Below, piece by piece: positions 51,749-61,020 of a DNA stretch of 64,000 nt. A program made the position numbers and the translations under genes. Source of the DNA: Telmatospirillum siberiense (GTDB taxonomy: Bacteria; Pseudomonadota; Alphaproteobacteria; Rhodospirillales; Magnetospirillaceae). The notes below the pieces were generated by a model. It did no database searches. It saw nothing but the letters and a program-made list of their open reading frames with translations, and was not told the origin of the DNA. The DNA lies in contig NZ_PIUM01000002.1 of NCBI RefSeq assembly GCF_002845745.1, forward strand, positions 186,001 through 250,000, in the 5' to 3' direction. Each line of letters starts with the position of its first letter. Position 1 is the stretch's first letter.

Positions 51749-52153
51749 GTGAGTGACAGCACAACGGGGGAGCAGGGGCCCGCTTCCAGCGAAGCACCAT
51801 CTTTGCGGACTGTGGCGATGCCCGCTGACACCAATCCCAGTGGCGACATTTTCGGCGGGTGGCTGCTTTCGCAAATGGATATCGCCGGCGGCAGCGCCGC
51901 CGGTCTCCGCGCCAAGGGACGGGTTACCGCCGTCGGTATTGAAGCGATGACCTTTCACAAGCCGGTTTTGGTCGGTGACGAGGTCAGTTGCTACACCGCG
52001 ATACAGCATGTCGGGCGGACTTCGATCCGTATCAAGATCGATACCTGGGTGCGGCGCGGCTTCCGCTCGGATCTGATCAAAGTGACCGAGGGCGTCTTCA
52101 CCTATGTTGCCATTGGCGACGACCTGAGGCCGAGGCCGGTGCCAAAGGAATGA
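51749..52153 (+). CDS. Acyl-CoA thioesterase, YciA/hotdog type
   Basis: A 134-aa hotdog-fold thioesterase. RTVAMPADTNPSGDIFGGWLLSQMDIAGGSAA holds the family signature with the catalytic Asp in the N-P-x-G-D-I-F-G-G-W segment, and AMTFHKPVLVGDEVSCYT follows the YciA pattern. It starts at GTG (51749) with GGAG 8 nt upstream. It ends the E2-driven operon and may release free acids from CoA esters or recycle CoA. Confidence 0.88.
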   Translation: MSDSTTGEQGPASSEAPSLRTVAMPADTNPSGDIFGGWLLSQMDIAGGSAAGLRAKGRVTAVGIEAMTFHKPVLVGDEVSCYTAIQHVGRTSIRIKIDTWVRRGFRSDLIKVTEGVFTYVAIGDDLRPRPVPKE

Positions 52154-52156
52154 GGC

Positions 52157-52173
52157 GGCTCGAAGTTCGAGCC
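52157..52173. terminator. Short bidirectional hairpin between convergent genes
   Basis: GGCTCG / CGAGCC with an AAGTT loop, in the 27 nt between the thioesterase and flavoprotein 2 stops. Confidence 0.5.
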
Positions 52174-52180
52174 TGCCCCC

Positions 52181-53731
52181 CTAAAGAAGATTGGCAACGA
52201 TGTGTTTTGCCGCCTTGCGCCCGCCCCATAGGGCAACCGGTTGGCAGGTGCCCATCAGATATGTCTCGCCCTCCCACCCGCTGGTAAGGATCCCTGTGGC
52301 ATAGAGGCCCGAGATAACCTTGTGGCGGGGATCGACCACCTGGGCGTTGGTGTTGATCCGGACGCCGCCATTGGTGTTGGGCATGCCCGATGAAAGCCTG
52401 AAACCATAGAAGGGGCCTTTTGCGATCGGCCAGATGTTCGAGGCATTTTTGCCCCACTCCGCATCCGTTCCCGATTGAGCAAAGCCGTTGTACCTTTCAA
52501 CGGTCGCTTTGAAGGTTGCGGCATCCACGCCCATCTTTTCGGCAAGGTCCTGAAGGGTTTGGGCGAAAAAGACGTCGGGGAGATCCTTGTATTTCGCAAA
52601 ATCGGCGGCCAGGTTGGGAATCGGTTGGCCGACAAGCTTATCGGCAAATCCTGTGTAATGTGTCTGGCAACCACCCGCGGCATATTTGTCGAAGCCGCTC
52701 TGGTCCATGATCGAGAAGACGCTGCCCTGGATTTCCACGGCCTTGTTGCAAGGTGTCGTCTGGCGGACGATGCTTTCATCCGTAAAGCGGATGCCATCCT
52801 GGTTCACCCACAAATTCGTGGGTTGCATTCCGGCGCAAGCGCCCAGCGGAGAACTGAAGGCAAAGCCCTTCACATTGAGGAACAGGGACGAGACGCAAAG
52901 ATGTGTCGCCCTGCCATGGGCGGTCGATTCGGCCATCAAATGTCCGTCGCCGTCCTGACCCGCTTGCGCGCCGTCGATGATTACCTTTTCAAGGTCGATG
53001 CTCGTGTATTTTGCCAGCAGAGCCTTGTTCGTGCTCATGCCGCCGGTTGCAAGGACAACACCCTTCGTCCTGAAATCGATAATCTTTCCGGCCTTGGTCT
53101 TGGCGCGTAGCCCTATGCAGGTATAGGGATCTTTCATCAGGAGGGAAATCGCCTGCGTGTTCAGGCGCATATCAACGCCCAAGGCCTTTGCTTGCGGGAC
53201 CAGGGTGTCGATACATGATTTGCCATGGCCACCCTCATAAAAGGTAAGCCCGCTGCCCTCTCCGACATAGGTTTTGACTTTGTGCTTGTCGAACAGCCAG
53301 CCCGAATTTTCCTGCTGATCAATGGCCATTGTGTAATGGAGCATCGGATCGGCAACATAGTTGGAGGCCTTCATGAACTCGGCGGCCTTCCGGCGGGCCT
53401 CGGCTTCCGTGGCCGGGGGGGCGATGAAGACCTCGGCAAAGTTTGTCCCACCGCCGTAGAAGCTCTCCTTTTCAAGAAGGACAACCTTTTTGGCCCCCTC
53501 TTCCACCGCGGTGATGGCCGTGGAGAGCCCTCCCAGACCCGAACCGACAACGACGACCTGGGTTTCAATGGTTTCATCAGCTTTGGCGTTTGCAGCCACT
53601 TCGGCCGCTTCGGCCGAGGTTGGCATCAATGCCTTGCCGGCCAGAGCGCCCCCGCCGGCAACTGCCACGGCGGTAACGGCCGCGCCACTCAAAAAATCTC
53701 TTCGAGATGGTTGAGTTTTTTTCGGGTCCAA
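52181..53731 (-). CDS. Tat-exported FAD enzyme of the fumarate reductase/flavocytochrome c family (2)
   Basis: A 516-aa periplasmic flavoprotein related to, but well diverged from, the one at 48550. The Tat signal is SRRDFLSGAAVTAVAVAGG. FAD motif VVVVGSGLGGLSTAITAVEEG, VVLATGGMSTNKALL, and a C-terminal VISGLYATGILTSGWEGETYLMGT are visible. I choose the TTG start at 53731 because AAAAAGGAG lies 7 nt upstream, giving the short n-region MDPKKTQPSRRDFL; a longer frame from ATG at 53755 has no ribosome site. It stands alone under element E3 and probably shares the tetraheme cytochrome. Confidence 0.87.
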   Translation of the reverse strand: MDPKKTQPSRRDFLSGAAVTAVAVAGGGALAGKALMPTSAEAAEVAANAKADETIETQVVVVGSGLGGLSTAITAVEEGAKKVVLLEKESFYGGGTNFAEVFIAPPATEAEARRKAAEFMKASNYVADPMLHYTMAIDQQENSGWLFDKHKVKTYVGEGSGLTFYEGGHGKSCIDTLVPQAKALGVDMRLNTQAISLLMKDPYTCIGLRAKTKAGKIIDFRTKGVVLATGGMSTNKALLAKYTSIDLEKVIIDGAQAGQDGDGHLMAESTAHGRATHLCVSSLFLNVKGFAFSSPLGACAGMQPTNLWVNQDGIRFTDESIVRQTTPCNKAVEIQGSVFSIMDQSGFDKYAAGGCQTHYTGFADKLVGQPIPNLAADFAKYKDLPDVFFAQTLQDLAEKMGVDAATFKATVERYNGFAQSGTDAEWGKNASNIWPIAKGPFYGFRLSSGMPNTNGGVRINTNAQVVDPRHKVISGLYATGILTSGWEGETYLMGTCQPVALWGGRKAAKHIVANLL

Positions 53732-54222
53732 TGATCGACTCCTTTTTATGAGCATATCTTCGGAAGAAATCCGAAATGGGCGCCGTCAAATGAAAAGCGA
53801 CACCACAAAATTTTCCACGAAAAACCGTGAAATACGGAGAGTTCCGAGGAGTATTAATTTTTGTTAATCGAATACATGTGAAATTCTGTAGCAGAATTAG
53901 ACGATTTGCTAATTCTGTTCTGACATTTTGTTATGTGGGTTGGGCATAAGTCGGGGAGGTTTCGCCTCGCCCGCAAAATCAGGGCCGCGGCAGGCCTGCA
54001 CCTTGGAGCCGATTGCTCCGATGTCCCACCCATGGGCCGTAAAGCTCTTCATTCCAGACCAAATGCCGCCGGTCGATGGTGCCGCGCGCCATTTACGGTG
54101 CACCATCGAGGCGGATCATCGAACTCTGGTTTCCGTGGCGAGCCTCTTGCGTCAGGCGTGAGGACACAAGCACTTAAACGCCATGCATGGCCGGACCGTC
54201 TCCAGCGAGACGTGGAGCCGGT
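53732..54222. other. Regulatory gap between flavoprotein 2 and lysR
   Basis: No gene is supportable. It holds E3 (facing left). Between about 53955 and 54220 there are small inverted repeats (for example GATGGTGC / GTGCACCATC around 54077-54110), possibly the lysR terminator. Confidence 0.65.
53892..53949 (-). promoter_or_regulatory. Regulon element E3 (before flavoprotein 2)
   Basis: On the reverse strand: TTATG-N9-CATAA (53949-53931), 14 nt, then CAGAATTAG, 8 nt, CTAATTCTG (53917-53892), a perfect 9-bp dyad. This is the cleanest second dyad of the five. It sits about 160 nt before the TTG start. Confidence 0.8.
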
Positions 54223-55230
54223 TCATCTCACCATGACGGCGTCCCTCTGCTTGATGGCGTCCAGCACCGGCAGGACCATGCCGGACTCGTGATTGCTCTC
54301 CGCCAAAGGACGTTCCGATCTGGGCTGCCATTTCAGGCCGCCGGAAAATTCAGCGAATTCCTTCAGGAAGACTTCGCGGTTTGGATTCATGTTGTCGACG
54401 TGCCAGACGAGTTCGACGTTGAAGTAGCAATCCTCTTCCGCGACCTCGACCAACACGGAATTGTCGCCCAGCAGATTGCGCCGGTGCTTTGGCAGCAACA
54501 CGATCGCCCGTTCATTGAACTCCACATTGAAGCAGTTCGTTTCCAGATTGGAGCCTTCCTTGGCCAGCGTGAAGGCTATGCCGTAATGTTCCAGGAAGCT
54601 TGAGCAACATTCCCAGGCCAGGGGGGAGGATTGACGGCTGGGTCCGAGGACCGGCCAATCACCGAGTTCCCGGATGGAGACGACGCTGCGCTGGGCCAGC
54701 GGATGCCTTTTGTTGACGGCGATGCACAAGGGATCCTTGAAAAGGTGGATATGACGCAATCCCTCATGGCGTCGTCCCTTGTGGGGGCGGATGAAAAAGG
54801 CCAGGTCGCAGGCCTGCCGGTCGAAGGCGTCGGGAACCGCGTCCAGCTCGATATCACAATATTCAATGGAAATTTCGGGATGACAGGCGCTGAACTCTCC
54901 GAGAAAAGACGCCAAAAAGCTGCGTGTGGCTTCCCCCAGAAAGACGATGGACAGGCTGCGCTGGCCCCTGCCGAGAGAATTTCGGATAACGGCGAGCGAG
55001 GTTTCATATTGCGAAAGGATTTTACGTGCTTCTTCCGCAAATAGTTGGCCGACGGCGGTCAGTTCGACTTTGTGCGTATTGCGTTTAAGAAACTGAGCGT
55101 CGAAGTAATCCTCTAAGTATTTTATGTGCCTGCTTAGCACAGGTTGGGTCATATTCAACTGTTCTGCGGCACGACTGAAATTAAGGTGCTTGGAGAGAAC
55201 TAGGAACTCACGCAATAATGTCGTTTTCAT
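54223..55230 (-). CDS. LysR-family regulator, candidate master regulator of the catabolic cluster
   Basis: A 335-aa LysR-type protein. The N-terminal helix-turn-helix is LREFLVLSKHLNFSRAAEQLNMTQPVLSRHIKYLEDYFDAQFLKR (residues about 5-50). The rest is the two-lobe effector domain. GGGAGGAG lies 4-5 nt before the ATG. It is the only regulator between 38967 and 63317, and five dyad elements of LysR type surround it, so it most likely activates all five operons with a pathway intermediate as coinducer. The C-terminal tail is about 30 residues longer than average. Confidence 0.9.
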   Translation of the reverse strand: MKTTLLREFLVLSKHLNFSRAAEQLNMTQPVLSRHIKYLEDYFDAQFLKRNTHKVELTAVGQLFAEEARKILSQYETSLAVIRNSLGRGQRSLSIVFLGEATRSFLASFLGEFSACHPEISIEYCDIELDAVPDAFDRQACDLAFFIRPHKGRRHEGLRHIHLFKDPLCIAVNKRHPLAQRSVVSIRELGDWPVLGPSRQSSPLAWECCSSFLEHYGIAFTLAKEGSNLETNCFNVEFNERAIVLLPKHRRNLLGDNSVLVEVAEEDCYFNVELVWHVDNMNPNREVFLKEFAEFSGGLKWQPRSERPLAESNHESGMVLPVLDAIKQRDAVMVR

Positions 55231-55996
55231 GGGGCTCCTCCCGTTTTTTCGTATGATCCCTTTTGCTTTTGTTTTTAAGGGACCCGTCCCACTGCGCTAT
55301 TACAAGCTTTCCGACATTCCGCGCCATTTCTGCGAATTCGTCAAGAATGACCTCCTATCGCCGTTTCCGGGCATGACTGCCGATGCCGGCCGGGCCTCGC
55401 TTGGTCGGTCATCTGCCTCGCGCTTTTGATGGGTGGTTTGGGCTCCGCGACGGAATCGTCGTCCGGATATTTCCGGCTATGCCGGGGAGAGGGGGCGCTC
55501 GCCTGCGCTTATACCCTTCCGCCATAACCGCGATGTTTAAAAAGAATTAGTTTAAAACTATTTATTTTTATAGATTCAGTATCTCGTCGGAGTTACGGCG
55601 AAAATATTGGAAACAAAATAGATTATATATATTTCAAAAAAATAAAACGAATACGATCAACAACACGCTGTTTGCAGCTATGGAGTGTGTGCAATGTGTC
55701 TTTCTTCTGAAAAACTCAAAGCAACCGAAGCTGGCAAATGGTGGATCTCCTCTGACGTGGTGATGGCGGACTCAACGCCAGCTCTCGCTGAGACATCCTT
55801 CCCGAGATGCGGTGTTAAGTCGCCCCTTGGGGCGCCGGCCTTAGGGCGTCCCGTCTTCAAAAACAAGCCGAGTTGGCTCCGATCCCGCGTCTGGACGCGG
55901 ATTTATCGTGGGGTGACGGCGCTACGGCATGGGCGGGAGAGCCATGGACGGCGCTCGCGATAGTGAGTCCTCAAAATATTGGGCGGAAACAAAATT
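55231..55996. other. Divergent regulatory region between lysR and the MFS operon
   Basis: No gene is supportable in these 766 nt. E4 starts at 55509; the 55540-55680 stretch is very AT-rich. From E4 to the MFS start there are about 415 nt, an unusually long leader. Confidence 0.7.
55509..55580 (+). promoter_or_regulatory. Regulon element E4 (before the MFS-chemoreceptor operon)
   Basis: TTATA-N9-CATAA (55509-55527), 15 nt, AGAATTAG (55543-55550), then TTTAAAACTATTTATTTTTA and TAGATT. Much of the downstream part is shared with E5 (GATGTTTAAAAAGAATTAG versus AATGTTCAAAAAGAATTAG, and TTATAGATT). Confidence 0.78.
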
Positions 55997-57307
55997 ATGA
56001 GCAGGCAAGAAAGTGTCGCTACCGGAGAGTACGGAGAGTGTTCTGCCGGAAGATTGGAAGGTCATAATTTGAAGAGCAACTTCGGCGTGCGGGGTTGGTC
56101 GATCATTGTTATCGAAGGATTGTTGATCTGGATCGCGGCTGGTGTTCAGGTCCATGGCTTGAACATCATTGTTCCCACTCTGTCTTCCGCCTTCGGCATC
56201 GACAGCAAAACCCTTTTGTTCTGGGCGACTCCGGCGTCCTGGGGGGGCGTTGTCTCGGCTTTCGCGCTCGCCAAAGTTTGCGAATGGAAAGGCATCAAAT
56301 TCACCATCCTGCTGTCCTTGATCATTTGCGCCCTGTGCTTTGGTCTGATGGGGACGTGGGCCACCGTCATCAGCTTTGTTCTGTTGTTTGCCGGAGTGAA
56401 TTTCTTCGGCACCGGCTATGGCTATGTCGGTGGACTGATGATGATCGCCAACTGGTTCCCGCGAAAAAAGAATTTGGCTCTGGGATGGGTGACCATGGGA
56501 CAAACCATGTCGACCGCGCTTTTCGTGCCCGCGTTGGCTTGGCTTTTTGAAAGTTTTGGCGTGCAGAACGGCTTTTGGGGCGTTTCGCTGGCCATGATCG
56601 TCCTGGCGGTGGTGGTTGCCTTTTTCGTCAGGAACACGCCCGAGGAGTTTGGCTGTTCTCCGGACAATGAGCCGATGTCGGCCGAGGAGATCGAAAGAAG
56701 CCGCCGCGAGCAGGAAGCTTATGTTTGCCCTCTGACCACGACGCAATTGCTGGGCATGAGGGACGTGTGGCTCATCGGCGTCGCCTCGGGCGGTGTCTAT
56801 GTCGTCCTCGTCGGTGTGCTCAGCCAGCTTGTGCCGCGGCTCATGGCCATGGGATATGACCTGCACACCGCCATCATGTATCTGTCGATCGCCGCCTTCA
56901 TCGGCGTCCCCGGTTCCTATTGCTGGGGCTGGATCGGTCAGAAGATGGGCAGCAAGGCGGGCATCATATTTTATAGCTTGTGGTGGTTGGGGGCCGTCGT
57001 GTTGAACATGTTCGAGTTCAATCCGGTTACCCTCTGGGCCTCTCTGATCATGATCGGGTTCAGCTTCGGTGGCGCCACCAATCTGACGACGTCCATCGTG
57101 GCCGAAAAGTTTCATCGCGGCGCTTTCGTCAAGGCCTTCGGCGTTATCGCGCCGATCCAGGGGATCGTGCGGTGCTGTTCCTTTGCCGTTCTGGCGTTCG
57201 GTCTTACCTATCTGGGTGGATATGCCGGAGCTTACGCGCTGCTGGCCGCCATTGCCGTAATCGATGTTTTGCTGTTCTGGATGACGGATCTCACCCCCGT
57301 TGATTGA
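55997..57307 (+). CDS. MFS carrier 1 of the catabolic cluster
   Basis: A 436-aa 12-helix carrier resembling OFA-type MFS proteins. Blocks seen: NIIVPTLSSAFGIDSKTLLFWATPASWGGVVSAFALAKVCEWKG (helices 1-2 and motif A region), [22 protein letters not shown], and the central loop EAYVCPLTTTQLLGMRDVWL. It is a clear paralogue of the next gene. The ATG at 55997 is preferred over a TTG at 55979. Likely imports the acid or phenolic substrate after the porins. Confidence 0.88.
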   Translation: MSRQESVATGEYGECSAGRLEGHNLKSNFGVRGWSIIVIEGLLIWIAAGVQVHGLNIIVPTLSSAFGIDSKTLLFWATPASWGGVVSAFALAKVCEWKGIKFTILLSLIICALCFGLMGTWATVISFVLLFAGVNFFGTGYGYVGGLMMIANWFPRKKNLALGWVTMGQTMSTALFVPALAWLFESFGVQNGFWGVSLAMIVLAVVVAFFVRNTPEEFGCSPDNEPMSAEEIERSRREQEAYVCPLTTTQLLGMRDVWLIGVASGGVYVVLVGVLSQLVPRLMAMGYDLHTAIMYLSIAAFIGVPGSYCWGWIGQKMGSKAGIIFYSLWWLGAVVLNMFEFNPVTLWASLIMIGFSFGGATNLTTSIVAEKFHRGAFVKAFGVIAPIQGIVRCCSFAVLAFGLTYLGGYAGAYALLAAIAVIDVLLFWMTDLTPVD

Positions 57308-57361
57308 ACGGGCGCTTGGTTCCGCGAATGAGGTGACTGGCCGGGGTCGGAAAAGGGAGGC

Positions 57362-57390
57362 GGAGGAGGGTGGTGATGCCGCCCTCCTCC
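57362..57390 (+). other. Intercistronic hairpin between the two MFS genes
   Basis: GGAGGAGGG pairs with CCCTCCTCC with an inner GG/CC extension and short loop, about 40 nt before the second MFS start. Confidence 0.55.
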
Positions 57391-57431
57391 AGAAAAAATA
57401 AAGCAACTACCCCAATGAAGGGGAGATAAAT

Positions 57432-58745
57432 ATGGGTGAGGAAACTGCAAATTCCGTTTATTCAGGTGTCTCTGTGACATCCGTTCCTTATAAATCCTTC
57501 GAAAGGAAAAGCAATTTTGGGGGTAGGGGATGGGCAATAATTATTATTGAGGCGGCGCTTCTCTGGATTAGCAGTGGTTCCGTGGTTCATGGTCTTAATA
57601 TTATTTTGCCCGTCGTTTCTTCGGCTTATGGCCTTGATTATACGGTGTTATTGGGGTGGGCCACGCCAGCTTCCTGGGCTTCCATCCTGGCCGGATTTCT
57701 CGGGGCGAAGGTGTGTGAAAGGAAGGGGCCAAAATTCCTTATTCTCATTAGCCTTTCTATTGGCGGCCTGTGCTTTGGCCTCCTGGGAACCTGGGGAACG
57801 ACGACCGGGTTCGTCACGTTGTTTTCCATCGTCTGTTTCTTCGATTCGAGCTTCGCCTATGTTGGGGGGCCCTCCCTGATCGCCAACTGGTTTCCGCGCA
57901 AGAAGGGGTTGGCCCTTGGCTGGTGCACCATGGGGCAGACCTTCTCCACGGCGACTTACGTGCCCTTCCTGGCTTTCATGTTTGCGACATTCGGTGTGCA
58001 GAAGGGAATGTGGGGCATACCGGCGGTCATGCTGGTGATGTTCCTCGTGGTCGCTTTTGTCGCCACGAATACGCCCGAGCAATCCGGTTGCACGCCGGAC
58101 AATGTACCGATGACGGCCTTGGAAATCGAGGAGGGGCGCCGCGAGCAGGAAGCCTATGTCTGTCCCTTCACCACCCGGCAATTGCTGGGCATGAAGGATG
58201 TCTGGTTCATGGGGCTGTCCTTTGGCGGGATATACATCGTCATCGTCGGTCTGCTGAGCCAATTGGTGCCGCGGCTAATGGCCATCGGCTATGATCAGGG
58301 CACCGCCATTCTCTATCTTTCCGTCGCCGCCATTGCCGGCGTGCCCGGCGCCTATCTCTGGGGCTGGTTGAGTCAAAAAATCGGCATCAAGAAGTGCGCC
58401 ATCGCCTACGCGTTATGGTATACGGCCGCCCTTATATTGAACATTTTTGAGCTCAACACAGTCACGCTGTGGATTTCCCTGCTCATGATCGGTGAAGCCC
58501 TCGGGGGGGCCACCAATATGTCGATGTCGATTGTTGCGGAGAAATTTCCGCGCCGGGCCTTCGTCAAGGCATGGGGCATCGTCAATCCCATTCAATCCGT
58601 CGTGCGGTGCTGCGCTTTCGCCATCCTGGCGTTTGGGCTGGCCAATCTGGGGGGGTATTCCGGCGCCTACTGCCTGTTGGCCGTTGTCGCCATCATTTCC
58701 GTGGTCCTGATCTGGAAGACGGATACCACGCCCATTGCGCAGTAA
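57432..58745 (+). CDS. MFS carrier 2 of the catabolic cluster
   Basis: A 437-aa paralogue of MFS 1 (shared blocks: [58 protein letters not shown]). Both keep the short N-terminal cytoplasmic tail and a long central loop. AAGGGGAG precedes the ATG. Two tandem carriers may import different members of a compound family, or one may export a product. Confidence 0.88.
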   Translation: MGEETANSVYSGVSVTSVPYKSFERKSNFGGRGWAIIIIEAALLWISSGSVVHGLNIILPVVSSAYGLDYTVLLGWATPASWASILAGFLGAKVCERKGPKFLILISLSIGGLCFGLLGTWGTTTGFVTLFSIVCFFDSSFAYVGGPSLIANWFPRKKGLALGWCTMGQTFSTATYVPFLAFMFATFGVQKGMWGIPAVMLVMFLVVAFVATNTPEQSGCTPDNVPMTALEIEEGRREQEAYVCPFTTRQLLGMKDVWFMGLSFGGIYIVIVGLLSQLVPRLMAIGYDQGTAILYLSVAAIAGVPGAYLWGWLSQKIGIKKCAIAYALWYTAALILNIFELNTVTLWISLLMIGEALGGATNMSMSIVAEKFPRRAFVKAWGIVNPIQSVVRCCAFAILAFGLANLGGYSGAYCLLAVVAIISVVLIWKTDTTPIAQ

Positions 58746-58780
58746 GACCAAAAGCCGTTTTTCCGGCGGGGAACTCTAAG

Positions 58781-60826
58781 ATGCGTCATTTGGACCTCAG
58801 AAAACTTCTATTGCTGTCGCTTGTCCCCTGTCTGGTCGGACTGATCGCAATCGGATTTATATTGTCGAAGCGGGCCTTCGATCACTATGAGACTTTGTCG
58901 CAAACGAAGAGCTTGGAAAACCTGCTTTTTTCAGCGGTCCAACTAACGGCGGAAACGTCGCCCGCGGAAGGAACGGCATCCATTCGCTTTTCAGTCAGTG
59001 GCGACGAAAAGAGCCGTCAGGCGATGTTGGCGGCGCGTCTTACCCAGGATCAGGCCCTGAGCGCTTTTCGCGCCGCCGCGGCGGTCGTGGCCCTCGACGA
59101 TGATGTGGCGCGGGCCGATATCGACTTCATTATCAAGCGTTTCGGGGAGATCGGAGCGCTTCGCGCCACCGTCGACGCCCGCCGGGCCACGACGGGGGAT
59201 GTCATCGGTTATCTGCAGCCGACCTCACCACGGGCGTTCGATTTGGTCAAGCGGGTCGGTCTCTATGCCAACGACAGCGACGTGGCCCGACTGACCGATG
59301 GTCTTTATGCGCTGCTGCAGTTCGTCGAAGGCGCCAAGATGGAGGATGGCGCCGCGACGCAGGCCCTCGTGTTCCGCAAATTTCCCCTTGCCGAAGCCGA
59401 GATCTTCTTCGTCGGCAAGCATCTTCAGGAGGTGTTCGCGCCAGCCATCCTGGCGACGGCTCCGCCCGTGATCGGCGCACGCTTTTCCGCATCGAACAGT
59501 GGCCAGGCCAACACCGTCCTGTCGGCGATTCGCCGCGGCATCAGCGCTTTCGCCGGAGGTGAGCCGCTTCCCGAAGCCTCGGAAACGCAAGTGTGGCTGA
59601 CCACGCTGGCACAACGCGACGAGGTGTTTCTGGAACTGCTGCGGCAATATCAGAGCGAGATGTCGAAAGAGACCGAGGCCCTTATCGCTTCGGCCTATCT
59701 TTCGCTGCTTGCCTATTGCGGGGCCACTTTGGCGGTCCTCGTTGCCGCCGTGGGCTTGAGTCTCTATGTCGTGCGGATCGTTTCCGGACTCTTGAGCGAA
59801 TTGTCGCAAACGATGATTTATTTGTCGGATGGCAATCTCGAGGTCACGGTGGCCGGGACCGAGCGCCGCGATGAGATTGGCGAGATGGCCCGCGCGCTCG
59901 GCATTTTCAAGGAGAATGCCGTTCAGGTCGAGCGCCTGGCCGTTGAACGGGAATCCGCCCGCGCGGCGCGTGAAAAACGGGGCGGCGCCATCGAAGCGTT
60001 GACCCAAGATTTCGACAAAAAGGTGTCGGAGGCCCTGGACATTGTCGCCGGAGCCTGTGCCGAGATGGACGTGGTCGCACAGGCCTTGTCGAGCAACGCC
60101 GAGACGACGGACCTGCAGGTTACAATCGTCTCGTCAGCCTCGGAACAGGCCTCGGAAAGCGTGCAGACCGTGGCCTCGGCGGCCGAGGAACTGGCGGTAT
60201 CGATCGGTGAGATCGGGCGGCAGATCGCCCATGCCAACAACGCCAGCCGTGATGCTTCCGAGGAAGCCAATCGAACGGATGAGACGGTGAGGAGCCTCGC
60301 CGAAAGCTCAGTGAAAATCGGCAATGTCATCAATTTGATCAACGATATCGCCAGCCAGACCAATCTTCTGGCGCTGAACGCGACGATCGAGGCTGCCCGG
60401 GCGGGCGATGCGGGAAAGGGTTTTGCTGTCGTCGCCGGCGAAGTGAAAAATCTGGCCAATCAGACGGCGAAGGCCACCGAAGAGATCGGCGTGCAAATCG
60501 CCTCGGTGCAAGAGGCGACCGGGGATGTGGTGAGTGCGATCGGCGACATTGTGCAACGCATTGCCGATATCAGCGAAATCTCGGCGGCCATCGCCTCGGT
60601 GGTGGAGCAGCAGTCGGCGGCGGCACGGGAAATTGCCCGGAATGTGCAGCAGGCGGCTGTTGGAACCCAGCAGATTTCCTCGACCATCGGAGGCGTTCGC
60701 GACGCGGCGTCGGAAACCCGCGAGGCGTCGGGCCATGTGCTGAAATCCTCGCGTTCCTTATCCAGTCAGACGCAGGCGCTGAAGCAGGTTGTCGTCAGTT
60801 TCCTGGGCGGGGTTCGCCTCGCCTGA
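58781..60826 (+). CDS. Methyl-accepting chemotaxis protein with NIT-type sensor domain
   Basis: A 681-aa receptor. Helices at about 8-28 and 306-328 flank a large periplasmic helical domain with the NIT pattern ([43 protein letters not shown] region; [16 protein letters not shown]). HAMP follows ([26 protein letters not shown]), then the signalling domain core [43 protein letters not shown]. The start at 58781 has GGGGA 8 nt upstream. It lies 35 nt after MFS 2, so uptake and chemotaxis are co-transcribed. Confidence 0.9.
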   Translation: MRHLDLRKLLLLSLVPCLVGLIAIGFILSKRAFDHYETLSQTKSLENLLFSAVQLTAETSPAEGTASIRFSVSGDEKSRQAMLAARLTQDQALSAFRAAAAVVALDDDVARADIDFIIKRFGEIGALRATVDARRATTGDVIGYLQPTSPRAFDLVKRVGLYANDSDVARLTDGLYALLQFVEGAKMEDGAATQALVFRKFPLAEAEIFFVGKHLQEVFAPAILATAPPVIGARFSASNSGQANTVLSAIRRGISAFAGGEPLPEASETQVWLTTLAQRDEVFLELLRQYQSEMSKETEALIASAYLSLLAYCGATLAVLVAAVGLSLYVVRIVSGLLSELSQTMIYLSDGNLEVTVAGTERRDEIGEMARALGIFKENAVQVERLAVERESARAAREKRGGAIEALTQDFDKKVSEALDIVAGACAEMDVVAQALSSNAETTDLQVTIVSSASEQASESVQTVASAAEELAVSIGEIGRQIAHANNASRDASEEANRTDETVRSLAESSVKIGNVINLINDIASQTNLLALNATIEAARAGDAGKGFAVVAGEVKNLANQTAKATEEIGVQIASVQEATGDVVSAIGDIVQRIADISEISAAIASVVEQQSAAAREIARNVQQAAVGTQQISSTIGGVRDAASETREASGHVLKSSRSLSSQTQALKQVVVSFLGGVRLA

Positions 60827-60831
60827 TTTTA

Positions 60832-60867
60832 CCAAGTTTCGATGAGTCCATCCTCATCGAAACTTGG
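60832..60867 (+). terminator. Hairpin after the chemoreceptor gene
   Basis: Perfect 14-bp stem CCAAGTTTCGATGA / TCATCGAAACTTGG with an 8-nt loop, 5 nt after the stop codon. Same sequence family as the hairpins at 51544 and 51695. Confidence 0.7.
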
Positions 60868-60950
60868 CTGGCGTTTCTGCCCTCTGTTTACAACAACGTT
60901 ATGCACTGAACAGTGATCGAGGCGTGCTGCGCGTCGTTTGCTGATGTTGC

Positions 60951-61020
60951 TTATGTTGTTCCGCCATAACCGCAATGTTCAAAAAGAATTAGTTGGCAAC
61001 TACTTATTCTTATAGATTTA
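60951..61020 (+). promoter_or_regulatory. Regulon element E5 (before the MetA-type outer-membrane gene)
   Basis: TTATG-N9-CATAA (60951-60969), 15 nt, AGAATTAG (60985-60992), N10, CTTATTCT (61003-61010), then TATAGATTTAATAT. About 200 nt before the start codon. Confidence 0.8.

Noticed and set aside
53928-54220. Overlapping short frames between flavoprotein 2 and lysR
   Set aside because: No ribosome site or homology; composition shifts look like intergenic DNA with small inverted repeats.
55685-55963. Open frame of 92 codons between lysR and the MFS gene
   Set aside because: No ribosome site, no recognisable family and no codon bias; it lies in the leader after E4. A short leader peptide cannot be fully excluded.
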